Assembly: GCA_033964015.1 (NCBI GenBank)
Contig: CM066922.1
Location: forward strand, 26,902,961-26,966,960
Reading direction: 5' to 3'
Length of the DNA stretch: 64,000 bases
From: Scolanthus callimorphus
Taxonomy: Eukaryota > Cnidaria > Anthozoa > Actiniaria > Edwardsiidae
The first letter of the stretch is position 1. Each line of letters begins with the position of its first letter. The translations under genes were made by a program, and so were the position numbers. The notes under the pieces are model-generated. The model made no database searches. It saw nothing but the letters and a program-made list of their open reading frames with translations, and was not told the origin of the DNA. Positions 13,401-22,398 of the stretch are shown here, one piece after another.

Positions 13401-15294
13401 AGAGCAACAGTGGTAAGTGATAATATGCTAACATTTAACATCCTGAAGTCTTGCAACAACATTATTTTCAAAATCTGTTCAATTGTTTATTCTGCGAATA
13501 TTCCGGAGCTTGGCACTAAAGGAATGTATGTTTGTAACACGTTTCAACTCACTTATAGAGTAGATTTCGTATAACTGTGCAAAGTGCCACGGCAAAGTTG
13601 CACCGCGCAGCGACCGTCGCCGTACCGCGACTACGCGATTTCATTCGGTATCTACAGCAGGCCAGGTTCCGTACCGCCACCGCGACAGTACCGCGCCGTG
13701 TCACGGCACTTTTCACAGTCATACGAAATCTGCTCTATGTTTCTGGCAGTATATTATGGAGAGCTCGTCCTCTAGACTGCCTGCAGTCCCTTCTTTGGCG
13801 AACGTCCGTAAATCGAGAGAAAGTCCTAGTCCTACATTGTTAGTTGTTTGCACGCTCGTACGCCATCGTTCTCCGGCCGGACTCCCCTCTGTGGCGCTGT
13901 TTCAGGTCTTTCTCTCAATTTACAGACGTTCGCCAAAGAAGGGACTGCAAGCACTCTACGTCCGCGAGCGGTCTTGTTATCACAATAAAATCATCATTCT
14001 TCTGATCCTCAAAAGGGGTTCTTGGATTCGCCACTAGTGAAAAGGAACTATAGTGTAGCTCAAAATACGTTGCACGTATAAACGCATCTCACCTCCACTT
14101 CCGGTCAGGCGCGTGCTCCACCTTGCCGCCTTTCCCGCGCGTCAACACGTGTTTCCCTGACAACCAGCCTGCCTTTCGAGTAGCGCCTCCTTGGCGGGAT
14201 TGCGCAATTCCTGACTTGGGCTTCATATCAATGTCTGTACTACAACTACTATTGAGGTCTACGTCTTCGTGGAAAGAAGCAGAAATTTCCTGAAAAATAG
14301 TAGGAAGACGACGACGTAAAATAACTGTGACTGAACCCTCGGCAAATGACTGTGAAAAAACAATGCACACGGCACGGTTGCGTTACGAAAAGGTTACGAT
14401 ATGGAACCTCGCCTCCTGGGTGCACAGAACCTTACTCGCTTTTTTTGTTACTGTCACAAATTATAAAGTGTTGGCGGACAGTCCTAATGTAAAAGATCGT
14501 CACTTCTAGTAACGGACTCCAGATAGAGCAGATTCGTATGTGTGTGACACGGCGTGTGTATGTGCGTGACACGGCGCGGTACTGTCGCGGTGGCGGTACG
14601 GAACCTGGCCTGCTGTAGATACCGAATGAAACCGCATAGTCGCGGTACGGTCACGGTCGCGGCGCGGTACAACTCTTTCGCGGCACTTTTCATACTCATA
14701 CGAAATCTGCTCTAGCAACTACTGTTGACCTTGCCTTACCATCGTGTCATCTGTGTGTAATTTGGCCATCTCCTTGTAATAACTCATCTCTGTAGAGTCC
14801 GACAGACCGGACGGGCCATCCAGTAGTGCATGCGCAGGGTCATTAAACCGCTGCTCAACATCCGATGCCGCAGACGTAGGCCGTGAAGGATCACTCTCGT
14901 AATCATCCACTGCCCCAAAGCCACTATCTGTACCACTTGGCCCCGTTGCTAAGGCCGCTACCCCATTAGAGCTCGTTACTATGGAACCATAACTACTGTC
15001 ATTCACTCCGTTGCTATGGGAACTATCACTGTGGCGTTTTGCGCCAGTACTAGTACTACTTCTAGTGTTGTCTTTAACACGCAATTTCACATTATCGCTG
15101 CTGTGTGATTTTACGGAACCATGGGAACTACCAAGACTGCCGGTTTCCATGCCGACCAGGGTGCTGCTACTACTGTATTGATCTCCTTTGCTTTGTAGGA
15201 GGGATTTATTGATGCTTTGTTGGTCACTATGGTTACTGGGCTGCTTGCCAGAGTCGCCGTTGATTTGTATTGATGGAGCGTGGCCATCATGGTG
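10277..15294 (-). CDS. tiam1: TIAM/still-life type Rac guanine nucleotide exchange factor (partial, 5 exons)
   Basis: Five minus-strand exons (14740-15294, 14093-14289, 11617-11847, 11165-11375, 10277-10445) join with compatible phases, except that one exon is missing between the second and third. The product begins with a Ser-rich low-complexity segment, then the start of a PH domain (RKAGWLSGKHVLTR...RKWR), the PH C-terminal helix (LENWVTAVHSMAA), a charged coiled coil, and an Ex-region helix bundle (RWEKNLEQLH, LPNPQTLLA, FSVMSFHAV). This order is the PHn-CC-Ex module known from TIAM1, TIAM2/STEF and Drosophila sif, which directs these Rac activators to membranes and partners. The catalytic DH-PH and the PDZ domain are not in the window. 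The exons are free of frameshifts. The family call is strong; the choice between TIAM1 and TIAM2 is not meaningful in a cnidarian. Confidence 0.85.
11165..11375 (-). CDS. tiam1: TIAM exon, Ex region
   Basis: The exon is 211 bases, phase 0 to phase 1, with acceptor TTTCTCCAG and donor GTAGGT. The peptide has RWEKNLEQLH, LQCYAAAVRG, LPNPQTLLA and RLGNFSVMSFHAV, the conserved helices following the coiled coil in TIAM/STEF/SIF proteins. No stop or shift. Confidence 0.9.
11617..11847 (-). CDS. tiam1: TIAM exon, PH C-terminal helix and coiled coil
   Basis: This is a 77-codon exon, phase 0 at both ends, with acceptor CCAAATAG and donor GTTTGT. The opening AANQTDLENWVTAVHSMAA is the invariant-Trp C-terminal helix of a PH domain. 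It is followed by a charged helix with heptad-like spacing (MVKVLNQRT, ADKIDSDSKLKKMAEL), which is the CC part of the PHn-CC-Ex module. Confidence 0.9.
11870..12900. repeat. Repeat-filled TIAM intron
   Basis: The segment at about 12190-12380 recurs at about 12855-13065 as a diverged direct copy. Another word group (CAGCCAATGAGAATGCGAAG) is repeated at 11975 and 12042. A terminal motif near 11875 (GAGCGGATTTC) belongs to the MITE family seen at 28437 and 52018. No PH-domain exon was found here. Confidence 0.55.
13252..13557. mobile_element. 306-bp MITE, family shared with 54378-54684
   Basis: Inverted ends of about 25 bases (core AGTTGAAAC) bracket a unique interior. The whole unit is present again in reverse orientation at 54378-54684 with only scattered differences. 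It carries no ORF and lies in a TIAM intron. Confidence 0.8.
13557..13736. mobile_element. 180-bp MITE abutting the previous one
   Basis: The ends AGAGTAGATTTCGTA and TACGAAATCTGCTCT form the terminal repeat. The interior is a CCGCGAC/GTCGCGG-rich segment. A second copy at 14525-14713 has the same ends but an inverted interior. Confidence 0.75.
13777..13953. mobile_element. 177-bp hairpin MITE
   Basis: A 24-base arm around CAGTCCCTTCTTTGGCG is mirrored at the right end; the interior is unique. Confidence 0.7.
14093..14289 (-). CDS. tiam1: TIAM exon, start of N-terminal PH domain
   Basis: The acceptor TTTTTCAG and donor GTGAGA frame 197 bases, phase 0 to phase 2. The peptide ends TRKAGWLSGKHVLTRGKGG...DRKWR, which is the first beta strands of a PH domain. 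A phase-0 exon cannot follow it directly, so at least one exon is missing before 11847. Confidence 0.85.
14525..14713. mobile_element. 189-bp MITE, second copy of the 13557 family
   Basis: It shares the AGAGCAGATT terminal repeat and a G+C-rich interior with 13557-13736, interior in opposite orientation. It lies in the TIAM intron 27 bases downstream of the exon ending at 14740. Confidence 0.75.
14740..15294 (-). CDS. tiam1: TIAM exon, N-terminal Ser-rich region
   Basis: The 555-base exon is open throughout (185 codons), with a TTTACAG acceptor and a GTAAGG donor, phase 0 at both ends. It encodes a hydrophilic Ser/Gly/Asn-rich stretch ending HTDDTM. There is no recognisable fold, as expected for the disordered region before the first PH domain. 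The upstream exon with the start codon was not found. Confidence 0.8.
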
Positions 15295-15344
15295 CTGTAA
15301 AGTTCAACATCAATTTGGTAAGTTCAACATTATAGTATACTAAG

Positions 15345-15479
15345 TTCAAACCATCTAAGCCAATCAGGCCCTTACCCTGTTTTACCTAGTGCAGTCGAAT
15401 CGGTTTTCGTCGCGACAGAAAGCCATGCGATTGCACTAGACGAAGCAAGGCGAGAAGCTGATTGGCTTAGATGGTTTGA
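15345..15479. mobile_element. Short MITE, CTAGTGCAGTC family
   Basis: The arms AAACCATCTAAGCCAATCAG and its complement enclose a central CTAGTGCAGTCGA pair. This centre is shared with elements at 19907, 27112 and 52800. Confidence 0.65.
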
Positions 15480-17487
15480 CTAGCGGAACAGGAAAACCAA
15501 AATCCCAGATCCAAAGCGTCGATAAATACAACATCGACTTTCGCCACTTCGAGTCTACTTCAGAAATTCGTGGTTATCCCGCGATTAGAAAAAAAATCGA
15601 TTTTATGATGAACAATGCATGATTGCAGACCAATCGATAGCCCCCGGCTTTGAGGACAATTACCAACAAAGGACCCATAGAAAGGAAGCACACGGGGGGT
15701 CGGAGAGCAGGTGGTTTCCCTCCCTCCCTCCACCGCCTTCTCCTCCCCCCTTCATTTTGTCGTGCATCCAGACAAAGAAGGCTACATCGACAACACCAAA
15801 ATCTTCATCACTGCCCTCATCTTCGTCATCCACAGGGAATTTCTGCAGAAACCCATCCATGGGAAAAGCTGAGTTTTTTCAAGGCACACGCATGGGAAGT
15901 GTTCGGAATTCACATGGATAGCCATGGACAGCTTTTTAGTTGTATGGGAAGTCGGCCTTTTTGGATTTTATATTTTGTTTTTAATTCATGTTTATCACTA
16001 TAAAATCTGTACATTTTACTAACTGATATGCAATAGCAAAGCAAGAAGAGGTTATAAGGTTTTTAGACACAAGAAATCTTGTTTATCTTGTTTTTTTGGA
16101 TTTTTTCACGATCATAACAAAACTCGCATGCGAACTCCCAAATCCTTTCAATGTTGTAATCAGCAGTAGGTGGTTATAGCAGCAGAAAACAAACCTCTCG
16201 ACCAACCATCACACAGAAAGTCTTATAATCACTGGAGTAATTATGCTAATCACTGATAAACAACCGTGATAAATAAAAACACTTTCTTGAAAAGCATGTT
16301 TTCCCATTATATAATGTCTTCAACATAATTTCTTTCTGAGAGAAAAATAAATTTTGCAATTTTCCTTTAATAATATAATAATAATATAGTTTATTCAAAC
16401 CTTTTGCAGCATTTACAATAATTATAAATGACTGAATTATAGGTAGATTACATTAATATAATAGTTGCGCCAATAAATTACATAAGAAATAATTATTTCA
16501 AGTATTTCAAGGTTATAAAATTTCTTAACATGTAAGTTTTTGTAAGAATTGGATGGCGAGAGTGATTTGAGTTTGAATATTCTTGCCTGAATAATTAATT
16601 AGTTCTAAATGCATTTTTCAGTTGACATTTTGTTAAATTTAACCCTCTTGTTTTCATGAAGAGTTTAATCCTTTCAGCTTGAAAACAGCTACTTTTTAAT
16701 AAAAAATAGTGTCTGTTATAGCGACATAGCCAGCATTTTGCCAAAGGGGGCCCTAGAGGGGGAGCTAGGCTTTGGTTGCTATTTTCTCTATATATTTAGT
16801 ATTTGTCCCATTTGTTTTCAGTATGTTTACTGATAATTTTAGTTGAAATATATTGTAATTATTTATTATGATTACATGTTTTTACTATTTTTATTGTTGT
16901 AGTGGTTTTTATTTTTTACCAATTTTTATTATTGTTTTTTAAGTCAGCTACTTGTAAAGCCCCTTATAATATTCATCAATTATTCATGAAGCAAGTATCC
17001 AATGAGAAGGCACAATTCAGGTCACATGACTAGCCTTGTAAACTGGATACAAGATCCATCAAACTAAAAGAGCGGGGATGGCTTGAATATTCAGCAGGGA
17101 AAGGGTGGGGTTGATGAATAATAACAATAGTTAATAGATCTATTAGTATTCTGTAAATATTTATAGAATACTAATATCGATATTAGTATTCTATAAATAT
17201 TTACAGAATACTAATAGATCTATTAACTATTGTCATTATTCATCAACCCCACCCTTTCACTGCTGAACTATTCGAGTAAAATTACGACTATGAAAAAACG
17301 TTACTCAAAACTTTAAGCAAGAAAAGCATTTGGCAAAACAAATGTTACAACAATTAGGCTAGTTGGTTTGTCGACAATAATAAACTGTATAAGAATAAGT
17401 CCAAGAACGGCTGCAAGCAGACTAGTGTTCATTTGACCAGAAAGCTGTCTTATTATATAAAACTAACAGCATTAAAAAAACGCATTT
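15480..17487. other. Intergenic, repeats only
   Basis: About 110 bases at 15942-16048 recur at 32577-32700, and 15830-15930 resembles 26460-26560, so both are repeat-derived. A frame on the minus strand at 15660-15860 contains an acidic run but overlaps the second repeat. I do not call it a gene. Confidence 0.45.
17090..17267. repeat. 178-bp near-perfect palindrome
   Basis: Two 89-base arms are mirrored around 17178/17179, in the word ATATCGATAT, with few mismatches and no loop. The outer part is TTCAGCA and the inner part a run of ATTAGTATTC words. Such a sequence can extrude as a cruciform. It may be a recent MITE. Confidence 0.85.
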
Positions 17488-17860
17488 TCAATAAATAACC
17501 AGAGAGTCTGACTCAGTTGAACTGCTTTCCCTCCACTGCCTTTCCAACAATTTCTTGACCTCGTCTTGTTCACTTGCTCCATTGTTGTAATCTTTTCCAA
17601 TCCCTCTGCGTGCCATGCTTTCGAAACCGGTTTGGAAACCTTAAACACATGGAAATAGTTCGATATTTAATGTATTTTACATTTAATTTAACAAGTCTGA
17701 TAAAGCAAAGTCGCTATACTCAGAATAAACTAACCTTCATTTCTTGCTCGATTGTTGTCTCAAAAAGCTCGACCATTAGTTCGCATCTCCTGTTACTCGT
17801 ATCGGTACGAATGCCTCCAACTGCTGTCCTGTCGTGTTTTAGGCTTTCGGAAAGTCCCAT
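17488..17860 (-). CDS. Unrecognised small two-exon protein
   Basis: Exon 1 (17735-17860) starts at an ATG and gives 42 codons, beginning MGLSESLKHDRTAVGG, to a GTTAGT donor. A 95-base intron ends in TTTAAG. Exon 2 (17488-17639) continues in phase 0 and ends ERQWRESSSTESDSLVIY before TGA. The exon-2 frame requires one extra A in the AAAA run near 17597; without it the frame changes. The product is about 92 residues, hydrophilic and probably helical, with no family I recognise. Further upstream exons cannot be excluded. Confidence 0.5.
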
Positions 17861-19906
17861 CCCGACACACGATTTTGAAGAGCAGAGAAAGCGACTTGTG
17901 ACGAGTTTGGCGTACCAAAGCGCTACGCTGCATTTTTTTTACAGTACTTAGCATCGACTGAATAAATTTCATTGCACAACTTTCGCCTAAAGTTGATAAC
18001 AAAAGCCAGTTCATTATTTTGTGTATTACATCATTTACAACAAAAGGCCTATTCATTGTCATCAATAAAACAAAATAATCCTAAAAACCTTTTCAACTGA
18101 ATTGAATTCATCCTGCCTTGGATTTTCAATAGTACTTCAAATTGTTTTCAACAAAAGAATACAAACAAAAAATTTCAACAAAGAGTTGTTGTCTTGACAT
18201 ATCATAAGTCATTTACAATATTCGCGTCCGATTTGTATGGAATTTACAATTCTCGGCCTGCGGCCTTGAAATTGAAAATCCCATACAAATCGGCCGCTCA
18301 TATTGTAAATAGTACTTAGAACATATATGTATAGGCGCTATATAAATTATTATTATTACTAGTTGTAGCTCTGGCTAAAAATGCCAACGAGCAATTTATA
18401 AGTGAATAATCATCTCATTGATCCGCAAAGCGTTAGCATCACGCGGACTATAAAGTGACTATAGTGCCACTTTAGGGACAAATATCTACCTCTAAATTTC
18501 ATGCATATAAAGGTTGCATTTCCATGCTAAATCACTGTGATAGCAATGATTATATAATAATAACAGCGCGAGAAATATATACGAACACAGCGTTTGCTAC
18601 ACAGGCGCACTTCAGAAGTGGACCAGGGGTCAAATAGTAGATTTCTCTTCTGATACTGATAGTGCTCAAGTATTTGGTTACCACTTGAATAATATTGCCC
18701 TTTCAAAATCCTGGTACACTTTGATTGGCTAGTGGTTACACTACTCTGAACTCGAGAATTTTCTCCTCGCACGGCTCTATAATGTCTCCGCCTCGCAGCC
18801 TCGCCTCTTGGCTCGGCCGCTCATTGGCAATTACATTATCATGAGTAGTAGTAAGTATTTCATATTTCAAAGAGGGGGGCTTGGTTCATAACTGTGACAA
18901 AAACATTTTTTGCCTTGAACCTATAATGTGTAAACCGTCAATCAATAATTACCCCATCCCCTCCCCCTCAGAATTATTAAATGAAAAAAGAGAGTTAGTA
19001 GATTAGCCCCAAAGGTTGCAAATTTACTACAGTTTACAAATAAATATGGGTTAGGGGGTGATAAAATGAAAACCTTTGGAGCTATTAGGATATTTCTGAC
19101 TCTAGATGAATGCGTAGATGAATTCTCGTAGGAATCTACATGCGAAAGGGATATAGGAGCAATGGACCGCCGGTAATATCAGTGTATTGAAAAGTCTAGT
19201 TAAGGTAATTCCTCTGAAATAAAACTTGTCGTAGAATTTTTTTCTTAATTTGTCTATTTACTATTTAGTATATAAGGAATGAAAATATGAAATAAGAGAG
19301 GGGGTACCCATGCTCGTTTAGAAACTGTGATGGCGCAAACATACCCCATTTTAGTGTCTGAGGGCTATTTTGTAAAGGAATACGTGAAACAAGAAAATTG
19401 TGATAAAACGCTCACTAATGAAGCAATCCAGTTCGCTTGCAAGTTTGAACAGAACTGTTGGATGCTTCACTACCTAGGACGAACATTAGAATGTTTAATT
19501 TTCTATGTGTGTTGACGCTACTCTTGAAAATGTGCGCACCGGAGGTGATAATTTGAGAGTCTTTGGTGTCTCATTTTTGGGCTTTTGATGACGATAGCTC
19601 AAAACCTTGTCGTGGAAATTTATTTAAACTTTTTTTATAACAGGGGAATGATAGTCTTATCAAATGGTTAAATAAAAAATTGGGGTGCCCAATCTTGTTT
19701 TCGCGCAATATCCCAAAAAGCGACATTTTCTTGGTGTTTCTCGCTCAAATGGGGATATTTAGCTTGCGCGCGCGCGCTCGATTGCGTCATTTTCGAACGA
19801 ATTGATCGCGCGTCCGTGCGCAGACCAGCGTGCGCCGTGCAAAACACGAGAATAACCTTAACCATCAGTATTGGTTTCAAATGAGAAAAAATGCACTTAA
19901 ACAAAG
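17861..19906. other. Intergenic, no gene supported
   Basis: A hairpin at about 18226-18300 (arms around CCGATTTGTATGG) and a repeat-like frame at 18527-18772 are present. Signal-peptide exons of the cadherin gene might lie here or up to 21385, but none could be identified. Confidence 0.4.
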
Positions 19907-20122
19907 CCATACAGCTAAAATCGTTGCATCGCGACCCGCGTTTTCAAAACATCGATTTGTTTTGGCTTTGCTGTTCCGCCAGTCAAATCTTTTGAACCAA
20001 TCAGATTATTGCCCTGTTTTTCCTAGTGCAGTCGCCTGGCTTTCCGTCGCAACATTTCTGGTTTTAATAAAGAGGGAAGCCAGGTTGACTACACTAGGAA
20101 AAACAGGCGAAACAGGGCAACC
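19907..20122. mobile_element. MITE, CTAGTGCAGTC family, right end lost
   Basis: It starts with AGCTAAAATCGTTGCATCGC like the copy at 27112 and carries the central CTAGTGCAGTC and its complement, but stops before the right terminal repeat. Similarity to the complete copies is evident by eye. Confidence 0.7.
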
Positions 20123-20300
20123 TACCCCTCTGGGATTTCCCATTTCCTTCCATGGGAGAGGTATGGATTTTTTATGGCATCACACATGGAAGGATAGAGT
20201 GTACAAGCTTCTAGAAAAAAAGTGGCTGGTTTTTGGTAGGAGTATAATATCTAGAGGGAGAGTTTATTTTCACCTTTTGCAGCCAGACATTGGGGAGACA

Positions 20301-20704
20301 TCAGTCTCGCCGATCGCATGAAATAGTGCATACGCGATCCATGAGATTCATGTGATTTCAAGCGATCGTATGTTTCCATATAATCTCACCGATCGCATAG
20401 AATATGAATGTTTTGTGCGCCATTTTGCAAGTGTACGCGACCGAGATGACTGCTGGTCTCGAAACAATGAATTGTGGGATACATTCCGATCGCATCAGTC
20501 GCTTTCGAACGCTTTTGAATGTCTCCATATAATCTCATTCAATCGCATTCAATCGCATGCGATCGCATGCGATCTCCTGGATAGAACAGTGTTCTATACG
20601 CGCGATCGCCCCGATCGTTTCAGTCTCTTCCGATCGCGAGAGAAGTGATTCCATATAATCGCATGGATCGCGTGTACACTATTTCATGCGACTGGCGAGA
20701 CTGA
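20301..20704. repeat. 404-bp palindromic element rich in GATCGC words
   Basis: The ends TCAGTCTCGCC and GGCGAGACTGA are inverted, and the match continues through CGCATGAAATAGTG and ACGCGATCCATG. The interior repeats GCGATCGCAT and CGATCGCAT many times in both orientations. The open frames across it are composition artefacts. Confidence 0.7.
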
Positions 20705-21385
20705 AGAGATCGGCGCGATTATATGGAAACCAGCCTTAAGAGAACCGAGGCTAATTATTTTGCTGACAACAACGTAAGCTCGTCGATCATGTTCTTTTAA
20801 GTCAATGGAAATAATGTTAATGAAATTCACTTCTAACTTTGAATTTTGTTGATGTGAACTTGTAAAATGGGAAGTTTGGAACTTTTTTCAGAAGTTTGCA
20901 ACAAATTTTGTAATATTTCTGTAAAGAAAAAGTGAATCCAAATCATAAATTCCTATTTATGCGGCTTCTTCTCCAGAGCTTACGCTATACGGAACTTTTT
21001 AACATCAAACGTAACTACATTTCTTGTCATATTCAAATCCTAGATGTCCTAGAAAAAGCTTATACTAAAACTTAATACAGGTCTGAATGCACTCCATTCC
21101 CAAGTCATCCTGTTTTTTCCAGTTTTACCCACGATAAAAGAAAGCTCCCTACGTCTGAGAACCATCGTAGTCAGCTTTCTATAGCTTTCTATAGTCAATG
21201 CTGAGGTTGCTGTTTAGATATCATTAAAATGTCTTATTAAAAGATAGTCTAGAATTTCTTAGTGTATTAATCTCAATAGGCAGATTTAAAATTCCCCTCT
21301 CGCCCAAATAATAACATCAAAACGCAATCATAATTTGATAAGCTCTACACATTAAAATACTTCTGTCATATTCTATCTTCCATAG

Positions 21386-21623
21386 GGTGGTCAGATTGGA
21401 GCGCTTGTAACTGTTGTGTGGTTGGCTCAACTCGGACAAGAATAACTGTAGTTGTAAGAGATCAACAATGGGGGGGGAACATGTAATGGCCACCCTGGTA
21501 CACAAACAGAAGACTGTGGCAGCAAACCAAATGGAGGATGCACTGGCCCTGGGGCTATATGTTCCCCTGGACAGGATTCTTCTATATGTAGTTGTTCTCC
21601 AGGATATACTCTTCATTCCACTA
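21386..21623 (+). CDS. Exon 1: thrombospondin type 1 domain and EGF
   Basis: Acceptor CTTCCATAG and donor GTAAGC bound 238 bases, phase 1 at both ends. The frame opens WSDWSACNC and continues to STRTR and GTCNGHPGTQTEDC, the TSP1 pattern. An EGF with CGSKPNGGC, AICSPG and SICSCSPGYTLHS follows. Two one-base gaps are needed, near 21442 and in the G8 run at 21470-21477. It is the first exon of the gene I can recognise. Confidence 0.7.
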
Positions 21624-22343
21624 GTAAGCTAAGTACATGCGATTCCACAAAAATTCCACACCCTCCCATGGGAAAGGGAAATTCTAAGGGGCAGGGCTGG
21701 AAATTAAAAAAAACGTGACGTCGAAATTAGCGACTAGTTCTCAACTTTTGTCGCAAAATTGTAATCGTTTGAAACATAGTGATGGCGCTACACGACAATT
21801 GTCAACACTAAACTTGGGATTCTTTCAGCAAATATTGCTAAATGATTTGGTCTCTAATTTTCGACTACATCTATTTTTTGAAGTAGCAAAAAGGGAGAAT
21901 GGAGACGCAAAAGTGATTCATACAGGCGCAATTTCCAGCCCTGGTAGGGGGTTAATTTGCAATTTCATGCCTTCCATAGAATCACTGTTCTTTTTTGTTA
22001 CCGTATTTACTCGTTTAGACGCCGCCCCCGAATAGACGCCTCCCTCAAATAAACGCGACACATGGGACTCGAAATATTTTAATACATTATAATAGGTGCG
22101 GCACTGCCCCGAATAGACGCCGCATCTACTGCGCGGCGTTTATTGGAGAAAAATAATGTATGCAAAATCCTGAAGAACAAATCACAAGTTTAAACCAGCA
22201 ATGGAAATTTTATAGGAACACGAAAGTACAAAGTGACTGTACTTTTCTACTCTTGCGTTAAGTCCTCTTCCAAGAATTATTGCATTCCTGCAATGCGTAA
22301 TTTTTCAGTGTGATATTTAACAACTATCCCCCAAAGGGGAGCC

Positions 22344-22398
<55 letters not shown>

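Noticed and set aside
13577..14037. Arg-rich plus-strand frames
   Set aside because: They lie on two MITEs, and the same peptide words appear in the inverted copy at 14525-14713.
15619..16003. Plus-strand Ser/Pro-rich and minus-strand acidic frames
   Set aside because: They overlap repeats also present at 26460 and 32577; no consistent exon edges.
19830..20648. Two long plus-strand frames of 163 and 98 codons
   Set aside because: They fall on a CTAGTGCAGTC-family MITE and the GATCGC palindrome; composition explains the openness.
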